Shown in pieces: positions 21,578-34,033 of a DNA stretch of 64,000 nt. The translations under genes and the position numbers were made by a program. Positions within the stretch are counted from its first letter, which is position 1; each line of letters starts with the position of its first letter. Under the pieces are notes generated by a model. The model saw nothing but the letters and a program-made list of their open reading frames with translations, was not told the DNA's origin and made no database searches. Origin of the DNA: Dipteris shenzhenensis (lineage: Eukaryota > Polypodiophyta > Polypodiopsida > Gleicheniales); assembly GCA_047967505.1 (NCBI GenBank), contig CM106538.1, one strand, 5' to 3'.

Positions 21578-23978
21578 CTAAAATAGGATTATTTCAAATT
21601 CTTGCATGTTAGTGTAAAAGTATAGATTGAAAAAACAAGATTTTTATGTGAATATGATAGTGCCACAAAGTGAACTTTTGATTTGGGAAGAATATTTTCA
21701 GAAAGTAAAATTTTGATTTGGGAAGGATATTTTCACAAAGTAAACTTTTCATTTGGGAAGGATTTTTGGGCTTCATCCAAAAACAACAGAAAAAGTCCAA
21801 AATTAATGAAATAGGTGTTTATAGCAATCTATTGGGTTAGTGCTATGCACATACGATTGCATGATGTTGAGCATGGTTTCTCAACACTTTCCCTCAAGAT
21901 CAACATCATGAAGTAGGCCTTCCCTCAAGATGATGATTCTCGGGAATTGAAGAAAGACTAAGCATTACATTCCATCACACCCCTTTAATGGGAATGTCCT
22001 TCCTCTGAGTCAAACCAAGAGCTTGTCGGTGTTTCTTGAAAAGCTTTTTACAGAGTGGTTTGGTAAAGATGTCTGCAACATTCTCTCTACTATCACAATG
22101 CTGCAGTGTGATGTCACCAAGTAACACTCTTTCTCTGATGAAGTGTCCTGGAGTGATATAATGGATTCTTGGCCAATGCTTGAGTCGATTGATTATCACA
22201 CTATATTGTTGTTGGCTTTGATTCATCAAAGCAGTCTGTTTCTGACAATAGGCTTCTGAGTCATATAGCCTCACATGTACCTATAGTGAGTGCCCGATAT
22301 TGCTTTAGTCAAAGACAAAGAAACTATTGGCTATTTATTTGACAACCATGATATAGCACCTTGATCAAGGAAAAATGCATATCCCTATGTCGATCTCCTA
22401 GTCTCATGATCTTCGGCATAGTCACTGTCATAGTATCCATGCAACCTTGGATGACTTCCTCTGTATTCTCAAATATATAGAAGATCCGATGAGCTGTCGA
22501 TAGTACCTATCATTAACTGTAGGCTTGTTTGAATCTTTTCTAAGTTTCAAACTTTGTTCCATGGGAGTGGCTGCAATCTTGCAATCTGCCATATGAAACT
22601 TCTTCAAGAGATTATCAACATACTTTAGCTGACTCATGAAGATGCTGTCTGAATCTTTCAAGAATTCAATACCAAGACAATAGTGCATAAGTCCAATATC
22701 TTTCATGTCGAACTCTACAGACAAGTCTTGTTTCAACCTTTTGTTGATATCACTAGTGACACTGATGAGCAGATGGAATGTGTACCAGCTCCATGTCAAG
22801 AATGCTTTTCTCAATGGTTACCTAGATGAGGAAGTCTACATGCAACAACCAGTAGGTTATGTTGAACCAGGAAAAGAGAATCATGTTTACCATCTCAAGA
22901 AAAGTCTCTACGGCTTTGAGAAAGCACCCAAAAGCTGGTACAACTGAATCGACAAGTATTTTGTTGATCTGAGATACATGAAATCCAATGGAGATCATAC
23001 TCTCTACTATAAAGTTCAAGGGGAAGACATTACTTTTTCACTTTTGTACGTAGATGATCTGATTGTGCCTAGAAGCAAGGATAGTTGGGAATAGCCAAGT
23101 GTTGAGAGGAGGAGAAAGAGGGGAGAGACAAACATAATAGTTGCTCCCAAGGAACTGATTCTATTCATAGATCATAGGCATGACCGGTTTCACTGCTGTT
23201 GTCAAAACTATGGTTTCTCAGTGTGAGAATCTTGGAAGTGTTCTTGGACTTATAGAGAGCTATGAACATATCCCATGCTTCTTTTGATGTCTTGAATGTG
23301 TTGAGTTGTCCTAGCATGACATTTTGCACATTCTACTTGATTAGATGATATGCATACTTGTCTTTCTTATCCCATTCTACCTATGCTCGGGCAATGGTAG
23401 GATCTGCTACAGGTGTGGTCACTATTGGTGTAGCTGGAGATCCTACTACTGGAGCTGCGATAGAAGGTGGAGTAGAGCTACTGCTGGTTGGATCATCCAA
23501 TGGTCTAGGTGTAGATCCATCGACATACTCCCATTTGTCTTGAAGTAAATGTTGGTGTAGTTGGAGATCCCGCTGGCATATTCCATTGCTGGTGCTATAA
23601 CAAGAGGTGGAGTAGAGCTACTACTGGCTGGGTCGTCCAATGGTCCAGGTGTAGACCCATCAACATACTCCCATTTGTCCTAAAGTATAATAATGGTCTC
23701 CATTCTGAAGAGGTGAGTGGGATAGAAGAGGTGCATAGTGACACAAAGAGAGAGCTCAAGTGGCACAAAATCAAAATGTATTGAAATGAAGGAACAACCT
23801 CCATTATATAGAGTGGAGAGGAAGGTGTCCTAGATCATAGGCACCTCCCCTACATCAATGGCAGTTAGCCCCTACATCATAGGAATTGGCTAAATCAAAG
23901 GAACCTCCCATGTGGGGGCCTTTGTACTTACATCATCATTTATGTCATGGTCTAGACACCTCATACCACTAGGTGTGC

Positions 23979-23980
<2 letters not shown>
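21578..23980 (-). mobile_element. Internally inverted Copia remnant, copy A
   Basis: On the minus strand 22274-21975 encodes the RNase H end (NVADIFTKPL) and 22760-22428 the C-terminal part of reverse transcriptase (LGIEFLKDSDSIFMSQ). On the plus strand 22780-23092 encodes the reverse transcriptase core ([16 protein letters not shown], then YVDDLI). Gag-like sequence returns on the minus strand at 23690-23130, with an internal duplication of about 130 bp. So the RT core is inverted relative to its neighbours, and protease plus integrase are missing. A minus-strand TGTTGAGAAACC preceded by a purine tract marks the LTR edge at 21886. Confidence 0.7.

Positions 23981-23981
<1 letters not shown>

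Positions 23982-24013
<32 letters not shown>
23982..24013. repeat. (CA)n microsatellite
   Basis: About 16 uninterrupted CA units. The matching site in the duplicate at 26869-26882 has about 7. Confidence 0.9.
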
Positions 24014-24017
<4 letters not shown>

Positions 24018-24162
24018 GACTCCCCTAGATGCACACATGCACCTTATAGGATGCCATGACCAGTTTCATGCGATGTATACAAACATAGCAAATATTCAAG
24101 TAATTTTTTCTATTGTACCAAGGATTAATGTATGAGGAAATTGCTTCGACCACTCCAAAGAT

Positions 24163-27031
24163 GGGTTGCAAAAGTAGTTGATGTGCAAAGAGATGATCAA
24201 GGAGAGCTACAACATTTACAGTGGTATGGTATGAGCCAAAGGGCAGGAAGGAGAATATGGATAATAACACATTGTATACTAATTGTATAATGAAGGAGTG
24301 AGTCCCAAATGATGAAGTGGTCTCACAAGTTTCGACGGAGACAATCAAAGTGTCTTGGCATTCAAGGGCAAAGAAATCAAAGAAATGCATGGGATATGAG
24401 GTAGAAGGAAAAATAAAAATACCACAGCAAAGTATTTTAAGGATGCAATTTCTAAAATAGGATTATTTCAAATTCTTGCATGTTAGTGTAAAAGTATAGA
24501 TTGAAAAAACAAGATTTTTATGTGAATATGATAGTGCCACAAAGTGAACTTTTGATTTGGGAAGAATATTTTCAGAAAGTAAAATTTTGATTTGGGGAGG
24601 ATATTTTCACAAAGTAAACTTTTCATTTGGGAAGGATTTTTGGGCTTCATCCAAAAACAACAGAAAAAGTCCAAAATTAATGAAATAAGTGTTTATAGCA
24701 ATCTATTGGGTTAGTGCTATGCACATACGATTGCATGATGTTGAGCGTGGTTTCTCAACACCTTCCCTCAAGGTCAACATCATGAAGTAGGCCTTCCCTC
24801 AAGATGATGATTCTCGGGAATCAAAGAAAGACTGAGCATTACATTCCATCACACCCCTTTAATGGGAATGTCCTTCCTCTGAGTCAAACCAAGAGCTTGT
24901 CGGTGTTTCTTAAAAAGCTTTTTACATAGTGGTTTGGTAAAGATGTCTGCAACATTCTCTCTACTATCACAATGCTATAGTGTGATGTCACCAAGTAACA
25001 CTCTTTCTCTGATGAAGTGTCCCGGAGTGATATAATGGATTCTTGGCCAATGCTTGAGTCGATTGATTATCACACTATATTGTTGTTGGCTTTGATTCAT
25101 CAAAGTAGTCTGTTTCTGACAATAGGCTTCTGAGTCATATAGCCTCACATGTACCTGTAGTGAGTGCCCGATATCTGCTTTAGTCAAAGACAAAGAAACT
25201 GTTGGGGGCTGTTTATTTGACAACCATGATATAGCACCTTGATCAAGGAAAAATGCATATCCCTGTGTCGATCTCCTAGTCTCATGATCTTCGGCATAGT
25301 CACTGTCATAGTATCCATGCAACCTTGGATGACTTCCTCTGTATTCTCAAATCTATAGGAGATCCGATGAGCTGTCGATAGTACCTATCATTGACTGTAG
25401 GCTTGTTTGAATCTTTTCTAAGTTTCAAACTTTGTTCCATGGGAGTGGCTGCAATCTTGCAATCTGCCATATGAAACTTCTTCAAGAGATTATCAACATA
25501 CTTTAGCTAACTCATGAAGGTGCTGTCTGAATCTTTCAAGAATTCAATACCAAGACAATAGTGCATAATTCCAATAGCTTTCATGTCGAACTCTGCAGAC
25601 AAGTCTTGTTTCAACCTTTTGTTGATATCACTAGCGACACTGATGAGCAGATGGAATGTGTACCAGCTCGATGTCAAGAATGCTTTTCTTAATGGTTACC
25701 TAGATGAGGAAGTCTACATGCAACAACCAGCAGGTTATGTTGAACCAGGAAAAGAGAATCATGTTTACCATCTCAAGAAAAGTCTCTACGGCTTAAAGAA
25801 AGCACCCAAAAGTTGGTACAGCTGAATCGACAAGTATTTTGTTGATCTGGGATACATGAAATCCAATGGAGATCATACTCTCTACTATAAAGTTCAAGGG
25901 GAAGACATTACTTTTCCACTTTTGTACGTAGATGATCTGATTGTGCCTAGAAGCAAGGATAGTTGGGAATAGCCAAGTGTTGAGAGGAGGAGAAAGAATG
26001 GAGGAGGAGGGGAGAGACAAACATAATAGTTGCTCCCAAGGAACTGATTCTATTCATAGATCATAGGCATGACCAGTTTCACTGCTGTTGTGAAAACTAT
26101 GGTTTCTCAGTGTGAGAATCCTTGAATTGTTGTTAGACTCATAGAGAGCTATGAACATATCCCATGCTTCTTTTGATGTCTTGAATGTGTTGAGTTGTCC
26201 TAGCATGACATTTTGCACATTCTACTTGATCAAATGATATGCATACTTGTCTTTCTTATCCCATTCTACCTGTGCTCGGGCAATGGTAGGATCTGCTACA
26301 GGTGCGGTCACTATTGGTGTAGCTGGAGATCCTACTACTGGAGCTACGATAGAAGGTGGAGTAGAGCTATTGCTGGTTGGATCATCCAATGGTCTAGGTG
26401 TAGATCCATCGACATACTCCCATTTGTCTTGAAGTAAATGTTGGTGTAGTTGGAGATCCCGCTGCATATTCCGTTGCTGGTGCTATAACAAGAGGTGGAG
26501 TAGAGCTATTGCTAGCTGGGTCGTCCAATGGTCCAGGTGTAGACCCATCGACATACTCCCATTTGTCCTAAAGTACAATAATGGTCTCCATTCTGAAGAG
26601 GTGAGTGGGATAGAAGAGGTGCATAGTGACACAAAGAGAGAGCTCAAGTGAGGCAAAATCAAAGTGTATTGAAATGAAGGAACAACCTCCATTATATAGA
26701 GTGGAGAGGAAGGTGTCCTAGATCATAGGCACCTCCCCTACATCAATGGCAGTCAGCCCCTACATCATAGGAATTTGCTAAATCAAAGGAACCTCCCATG
26801 TGGGGGCCTTTGTACTTACATCATCACTTATGTCATGGTCTAGACACCTCATAGCACTAGGTGTGCTTCACACACACACACATATGACTCCCCTAGATGC
26901 ACACATGCACCTTATAGGACGCCATGACCAGTTTAATGCGATGTATACAAACATAGCAAATATTCAAGTAACCTTTTCTATTGTACCAAGGATTAATGTA
27001 TGAGGAAATTGCTTCGGCCACTCCAAAGATG
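24163..27031. repeat. Segmental tandem duplication, copy B
   Basis: The match to copy A runs from GGGTTGCAAAAGTAG to CTCCAAAGATG. It lacks the 20919-21577 equivalent, and its CA microsatellite is shorter (about 7 against 16 repeats). Differences are otherwise scattered single bases. Confidence 0.75.
24449..26868 (-). mobile_element. Internally inverted Copia remnant, copy B
   Basis: This has the same order and same internal inversion as copy A: RNase H and RT end on minus (about 25322-24975 and upstream), RT core on plus (25583-25960, [11 protein letters not shown] and YVDDLI), gag on minus (26692-26222, EYVDGSTPRPLDDP). Sharing one rearrangement shows that the inversion came before the duplication. 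Stops interrupt every segment. Confidence 0.7.
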
Positions 27032-27315
27032 AGTATGCAAGGGTAGTTTGAGATGTCCACAAAGCCAGGGTTAAACGTCACTTGCGTAGTGTAAGGAAGC
27101 CATAGCAACACAATAGGAAGGCCCATAAAGATCTTGCAAATCAAGAACCAATAATCTAAAAACACAACGAGCATCTGGGCATCCGGAAGTACCGAACACT
27201 TGGGCATCTAGAAGTACTAAACAACTGGGTAGCCAGAAGTACCGAACAACCAAAAGTATAACGAGCATAAGCCACACACGTATGAAAAGAGGCAAGCTGG
27301 TGTGGATTAGACACA

Positions 27316-27323
27316 ACTTACAT
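27316..27323 (+). repeat. Target-site duplication of MITE
   Basis: ACTTACAT here is repeated exactly at 27570-27577. Confidence 0.85.
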
Positions 27324-27569
27324 CTCGGGGGGTTCAGTCATCATATGTAACCCTATCACGTGAGTTCAACAGAAGGATATTTTTTATTTCTAAAATTTAC
27401 AGAAATATATATACATAAGGGACTATTTAAAATAGTTTTGGAAAAAATTTACAGATTTGTATAGAAAAGGGGTACATATTATTAGTGAAAAATTCACAGA
27501 TAAGGGATTTTAGAAATATGCCTTGAACGCACGTGGTATACAGGGTTTATACATAGTGACCCCCCCGAG
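27324..27569. mobile_element. 246-bp MITE with 8-bp target duplication
   Basis: The left end CTCGGGGGGTTCAGTCATC and the right end GTGACCCCCCCGAG are inverted repeats. Similarity extends about 47 bp inward, to TATCACGTGAGTTCAA on the left and TTGAACGCACGTGGTATA on the right. ACTTACAT flanks both sides. The interior is AT-rich and non-coding. An 8-bp duplication and short size fit a non-autonomous hAT-like or MULE-like element. Relatives lie at 3.9-4.1 kb and 49.1-49.3 kb. Confidence 0.85.
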
Positions 27570-27794
27570 ACTTACATAATCATAGCGGGAATGAAATAAC
27601 AACGTTCTCACATCCGGAAGTACCGAACAACCAAAAATACAACAAGGATAAGCTACACACAAATGACAAGAGGCAAGCTGGTGTGGATTAGACACTACTT
27701 ACATAATCATAGCGGGAATAACAACCGGGAAGATGAGCATCTAAGATTACAAAGAACATCCGGAAGTAACTGAGAAAATGAGCATCCGAGAATG

Positions 27795-28560
27795 GTGATC
27801 ACGTCCAAATGAGTACTCAATAGTAATCCATATGTGCCACATCCAAATGAGTACTTAATAAATTATCCATATGTGCCATGTCCAAACGAGTACTCAAGAA
27901 GTAATCCATATGTGTTCATAAATATTGTCACCTTAAAGACCCACATCCAAATGAGTACGCAACAAGTAATCCATAGATGCCACATTCAAACGAGTACTCA
28001 ATAAGTAATCCATATGTGTTCATCGTGAAAGCCATATAAGTATGTGTCATGTCCAAATGAGTACTCAATAAGTAATCCATATGTGTTCATCGTGAAAGCC
28101 ATATAAGTATGTATCACATCCAAATGAGTACTCAATAAGTAATCCATATGTTCCATGTCCAAATGAGTACTCAATAAGTAATCCATATGTGTTCATCTGA
28201 AAGACTTCATGTCCAAACGCGTACGTAATATGACCACATCAAAATGAGTACTCAATAAGTAATCCATATGTGTTCATCGTGAAAGTCAGATAAATATGTG
28301 TCACATCCAAACGAGGACTCGGTAACAATCCATGTGCCACGTCTAGACGAGTACTCAAGTAGCCATATGCCACGTCTAGACAAGTTCTCAAGCAGTTAGC
28401 CATATGTATTCATAAATATTGTCACTTGAAAGACGTTGAACCTTTCCACGTTTAAATGAGTACTTAATAAGTAATCCATAGGTGCCATGGCCAAACAAGT
28501 ACTCAATAAGTCAGCCATATGTGTTCATCGTGAAAGACATATAAGTATACCTCACCACAT
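27795..28560. repeat. Irregular tandem repeats around AAATGAGTACTCAATAAGTA
   Basis: The words TCCAAATGAGTACTCAATAA and GTAATCCATATGTGTTCATC recur about ten times. In the middle of the array a 67-bp unit ending CATATAAGTATGTGTCATG can be seen. ORFs here are repeat shadows. No terminal structure is visible. Confidence 0.7.
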
Positions 28561-29715
28561 AAAGGGCGGAATAAAAGGGCAAAATAAAAGTATGCCTTGC
28601 TTGAAGATATTAGGTGAACCAATAAGTAAATACATACCATAAGTCATCAATAAGTTAATCGACAAAGAAGGAACATACCGCTGGTCTAGTAAGACCTTGC
28701 ATATACTCATAAATATAGATGAGTATGAAAGAGAAAGCAGATGCACTCATGCTGTAGGTATGCAATGTGAATTTACTCCATTGAATGGTATCTAGGTACC
28801 TGTGCAAACCTGTAGGTACTCGGAGACACAACTGAGTGTGATGAAAGAGAACATATGAGCTCAGCCTGGACACAAACGAGTGCCTTGAAAATGACAAGGA
28901 AGCATGTGAGAAGGGCCTTTGCATATGTGAAGTAACACATCCAAGAAGTGATGATATCAAAGCTAAATAGAAAAGAAACATTGAAAGAAAACATGTTAGC
29001 ATGTTAACAATACAAAACATTTGGCAAGTCCTTTTCTTCCATAGGATGGACCAGCTTGTGAAAGTGAAGCTAGTGTTGAATACATTCAACGAGCAAGTCA
29101 AGCAAGGTGTAAGCTTATAAGGGAGAAAGAAACATTAGATCCACATTTTCTTTTGCATAGTAAGCACACCTACATGATTAGCACATCAGCCCAGAATGAC
29201 AAGAAAGTGTTTACGATGAGGAACCTCCAAGCAGTAATAAATAAAAAGCTCAATATCAAATCTTTACCCTACTCCAGATCAAATACAATGGATGGTCTAT
29301 ACGCATGCTTGATTGAAAAAAGATGGAAGATAACCTTCTTTCAAAATCATAAGATAATCGAAAGTAACTCTCACCTTCAAAATAACACAAAACATTTAGG
29401 AAATCAAAAGTACATGATAAGATAATCGAAAAAAATCTAGCCTTCAAAACAATACAAAATATTTTGGAAGCTCCTTTAAATCAATCAGCTCACGCTGAAA
29501 GTAAAGCTTGATATAGAATATTTGGCATGTCTATTTAACCAAGATTCATGGAAACTTGAACTAACTGTAGCTAAACTTGTTAGTAGAACATAATAATACA
29601 TGTATTATAATTTTGTGAATAAAACATGAAGCATATTAATGTAGTGGAATACAAATAACATAACCTTTCAAGTGGGATATCAAGGACAAAGCATTGTACT
29701 AAACTACGATGATAT
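28561..29715. other. AT-rich stretch without a recognised gene
   Basis: Short overlapping ORFs only. ATAAGATAATCGAAA and neighbouring words repeat loosely at 29340-29440. No protein or RNA feature can be supported. Confidence 0.4.
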
Positions 29716-30058
29716 TGTTGGGTTTTTATCTTCATACTTGTACCTTCTATGGAAGTGCTGGTGGTTGGTAGGTGGGTCGGGGCACTTTTTACTTTCCTTA
29801 TGGAAGGTTTTTTTCCCCCAGGCTAATAATAGCCCATGTGACCTCATTCTGAGGCTAGGGGCACTCTGTTTTAGCCTAGTTAGCACTTTGTGCTTAGAGG
29901 TGTGCTTAGTAGGCACAAACCTATCCTTTGGGTTGTGTGCATATCTTTCCTTTGTACTTGCACATCTTTCGATTCTATTGCAACACACTCCAGCAGTGAG
30001 AGCTTCACTCCCACTTGTGTACTCATTCCCTTGCTTTCTTGCTCCCGTATTTCTTACA
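29716..30058 (+). repeat. Copia element 1, 5' LTR
   Basis: It begins TGTTGGG and ends TTCTTACA, followed after two bases by a tRNA-Met-type primer site. No matching 3' LTR is present downstream. Confidence 0.7.
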
Positions 30059-30060
30059 TT

Positions 30061-30074
30061 TGGTATCAGAGCGT
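30061..30074 (+). other. Copia element 1 primer-binding site
   Basis: TGGTATCAGAGCGT matches the initiator-Met tRNA primer site usual in plant Copia elements. Confidence 0.8.
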
Positions 30075-30857
30075 CAGGTTTCACTCTCCCGTGAGCCTCC
30101 AGTCACTTCCCTGATCACGTGGGCACCCGGAAGACACCTTGAAAGTCTGAAATCAGTCAGCAGCTGCAGGAATTTCAAATCATCGCCATTTTTCTTGCAT
30201 CAGGAAGCTTTTGCACTCAGTTTCGTCGCCGAAAACTTGACCCAGGAGCTTCCCAGAGTTGCTGCGTAGCCATTCCAGCCTGCTGTTGACGTTTTCCAGC
30301 CCTGCTCAGGGTCAAAACTGCTGAAAACAGCTGCGAAATACTTTCCTGCAGCACGTGGGTAAGAAAAAACTTATTTTTCAGCACTATCCTCTCTTCCCGA
30401 AGCTTGTGGGTACCTGCAGGTGTCCATTCCAGGCTTGGAAATTGGGGATTTCTCCTTCTGTGAACTGCTGTAGCAGAAATTGGTGTGTGGGCAGCAAGAA
30501 TCCACTCTATTGGTTGAAAAATTGCCCTCCAATCAAGGGGCTTTCTGCGTTTTCTTGGTTGTATGCCTTGTTTATGCTTGGTACAGCAAGGAAAGTGTTT
30601 TTTTCACTCAAGCATTGAGTGTATAAATTGGGGATTTTATACCTAATACAGTTCAAGAAGGTGCATTGGGAACTATACATTGGATGCTTTGCACTCAGTT
30701 TGAACACCGAGAAGGGATTTACAGATTTGGGACAACAAGTTAATGCAGTGACATTGCTCTTGTGCAGTGGAAGGGTGAAGTACTGAGGTTGTGCCCATCT
30801 CGGAAGAGATTTTTTATTTGAGGTCTCTATTTTATTTCCTTGTAGGTGATCTTTGCA

Positions 30858-33600
30858 ATGACACATATTGCCATGGGGAAAGATGGTGTGCTTGATTTAC
30901 TTTCGGCCGAGAACAAACTTGATGGCAGTAACAACTACCCTTTGTGGTCATACATGATGAAGCACATACTTGTAGCCAATGGGCTGAGCAAGATTGTCGA
31001 AGGTATTGAGGTTAGACCTGGTACACATACTACATCACAGGATGATGACTCTGCTACTACTTCTACTATCACATCTGGTAGAAGGATACCTCCTCCACCA
31101 CCGGTACCATCCACTGAGGCTCAACAAAAGTGGGATGAGAAAGATGCAAAAGCACATGCGATGATTGCATTGTCTGTGAAGACTGGTATTATTCCACATA
31201 TACGGTCTTGCCAGACGGCAAAGGATGCATGGGATTGTTTGGCTAATTTGTACCAGGTACAAAATGAGGCCAAAGTTGCCTATCTCAAAAGGCAACTAGA
31301 GCATCTTGTTATGCATGAGGGAGATGCTATGGATGATTTTCTCACCAAGTTCAAGGACTTGCATGAACAGTTGATCTCTCTTGGGGAGGAGATGTCAGAT
31401 GATGGCTCCTTAATCACCATTATCCTTAATGGTATTCCTGATTCTTATCAGTCTCTTGCGTCCACGCTACGTCTTATCATGAAAGGGAATCCAGACTCTT
31501 TCAAGCTTGATGACTTGGTGCAGGTGTTGTTGCAAGAAGAGCAATCAAGGGAGAACAGGAGTATCTTGAAGGAAGGGGATCAAGCCTTTTATGCAGGGCA
31601 AAAGGGAAAGGAAAAGGCTGCAAATAAATGGGCTGGAAAGGGCAAAACAGCACATAATCAGCCCTCTCCCAGTGTGGAGAAAGGGGATGCAAAGGGTAAG
31701 AAAAAGGGCAAGTGTCACTATTGCAGGAAGCCAGGGCATTACATCAGTGAATGTCGCAAGAGGCTTGCAAAGGAGAAGGAAAAGGGCACTAAATCTGAAG
31801 CTAATGTTGCAGTCATGGATACACATGCAGGTGAGAAGCAAGAAGTTGCAAATTATACTCACATTACTCATGATGACTATGATGAGGAGTGGGCATTCAT
31901 GGTAATTTGCAGCTATGATCCTTCCATGCATGATGATGTTTGTCTCTCTGTGGCTAGTACTCAGGAGTGGTACTTTGACAGTGGTGCTAGTAAGCACATT
32001 ACAGCGCAGAGAGAGTTATTTTCAGATCTTGTGACTACCTCACAGGGAGGTATGGTCACATGTCAATAACTCCAGCTATCCGGTGCAGGGAGTTGGAAAG
32101 GTTGTATTGCATTCAGCCCACGGTGGCTCCTTCACATTGAGTCACGTGTTGTATGTGCCAGGTATCAGGAAGAATCTAATATCCGTCCCTGCAGTTGCCT
32201 TGGGAGGATTAGATGTGAGATTCTCAGGACCCAAATGCACAGTGCATGATCTTGAGGATGCAGGTACCATAGTGGCATCAGGGACACTCCGCAGAGGGTT
32301 GTACAGGCTGGATCATTATGTAGCAGGTTCTCATGATGCTATGGCAGTGGTAAGCACGGAAGAAAGGGCCAATGCTGAATTGTGGCATGCATGGTTTGGT
32401 CACTTGAACTTCAAGAGCTTGCAGAGACTCCATACACATGACATGGTGGTAGACATGCCACATATACATGCCCCTGGTAGACATGTTTGTGAGGGGTGTA
32501 TATTGGGAAAGATGCATCGGGCTCCATTCCCGAAAGATGCCACTGTAAGGGCTGTCCGGAAATTACAGCTTATACACAGTGATGTGTGTGGTCCCATGAG
32601 GACACGCAGTCTTGGTGGTTACTCATATTTTATCACCTTCATTGATGATTTCACATGCTTTACGTGGGTGTATCTTTTGAGGCATAAGTCAGAGGTGTGT
32701 GCCAGGTTTAAGGATTTCATTGTCATGCAGGAAAATCAAACCTCAGAGAGGGTGGGTACTTTGCGTACCGATAGAGGTGGAGAATATATGTCAGATGCCT
32801 TTCATGGTTTTTTGGCAGAAAAGGGGATTATTCATCAATGTACAGTGCCATACACCCCCCAGCAGAATGGGAAGGCGGAATGCAAGAACCGTACTAAGAT
32901 GGAAATGGCACAGTGTATGATCAAGGCTAAGGGCCTGCCCCCAAGTTTTTGGTTGGAAGCAATCATTTGCAGCAATTATGTGTTGAACAGGTGTCCAACC
33001 AAAGCTCTCTAGAACATCACACCTTATGAGGCATGGACAGGCAGGAAACCTTCAGTTCAGCATTTGAGGGTGTTTGGATGCATGGCATATACACTTATCC
33101 CTGAGCACAAGCGGGGGAAGCTTGATGACAAGGCTGTAAAATGCATTTTTGTTGGCTATAGCTCTGAGAGCAAAGGCTACCAGCTGTACCACCTAGGTAC
33201 ACGGAAGATTATTGTGAGCAGAGATGTAGTATTTGCGGAGGATTCAATCCTGCCAATGCAGTCCATTAGGCAGCAGCCTGCAGTTTATTCACGTGACATC
33301 TTTGAGTTTTTATTGCCTCAGAGGGAGGAAAACACAGCCCCACATTTGGTGCCTGTGGAAGAGCCTGTGACAACAACAACGCAGCCCACTAATGTGCAGG
33401 AAATCAATGAACAAGAAATTACAGTTGGTTTGCAACCAACTAATCTTGATGTGCCTGAATCTTCCAGAAGGGTACCTAGGTGGCTCACAGAGACACTAAA
33501 GGACAGCCCTCTTGATATGCCTTTGTCAAGCAGGACAAGATTGGGTGCACGCAGAGCTCAGGGTCTTTGTACTGAGTATGCTTTGGAGAGCACAAGTCAT
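30858..33600 (+). pseudogene. Copia element 1 gag-protease-integrase, truncated
   Basis: The ATG at 30858 opens a gag of about 400 codons with a Copia-type N-terminus (NKLDGSNNYPLWSYMM) and a CX2CX4HX4C zinc knuckle (CHYCRKPGHYISEC). The protease motif DSGASKH follows at about 31980. A single-base frameshift near 32048 moves the reading to the next frame. That frame gives the integrase (HAWFGHLNF, CEGC, DVCGP, DDFTCF, DRGGEY, TPQQNGKAE) and the end of integrase with FGCMAYTLIP. A stop at 33010 is a CAG-to-TAG change. Homology ends near 33600, before reverse transcriptase, where unrelated AT-rich sequence and a CT run begin. The element cannot move on its own. Confidence 0.85.
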
Positions 33601-33877
33601 ATGATCAGAATTATTTACCTCTTTATTGTTTTGGATCTTTTTAATTTCTTCTTGAACCCTAATTTATATCTGATTTTGATCTTGCCAATGTACTGTGATC
33701 TCCAGCCACCTCATTCTCACTATGACCCTCACTAGTCCAGGATTGTGTCAAACACTAGCACATTGGCCAATCGACTGAACCGTTGATGGTTTCATTTCTT
33801 CCAAACAAAGAAGAAGCATCTAAGCTAGAGAGCACATGTTAGATGGAGGCATTCTAAACCAAAAGGTGACTGTTTGA

Positions 33878-33880
<3 letters not shown>

Positions 33881-33947
<67 letters not shown>
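33881..33947. repeat. (CT)n microsatellite
   Basis: About 33 CT units, with a shorter CT run at 34016-34033. Confidence 0.95.
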
Positions 33948-33951
<4 letters not shown>

Positions 33952-34033
33952 CGCTTCTTTGTTTTTGACCTTTTACCTCTACATATGATTTTTACAAACT
34001 ACAACAGGTGAGTGTTCTCTCTCTCTCTCTCCT

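Larger units (their letters stand above)
20636..24162. repeat. Segmental tandem duplication, copy A
   Basis: The block begins GGGTTGCAAAAGTAGTTGAT and ends at CTCCAAAGATG, where copy B begins with the same GGTTGCAAAAG word. It contains the tail of the DUF7869-type gene and one scrambled Copia remnant. Copies are nearly identical over most of their length. Confidence 0.75.

Noticed and set aside
27998-28186. Small ORF with repeated DYLLSTHLD words
   Set aside because: It is a translation of the short tandem repeat, without independent support.
29672-30269. ORFs on both strands in the LTR of Copia element 1
   Set aside because: They fall within a recognisable LTR and leader, and have no protein resemblance.
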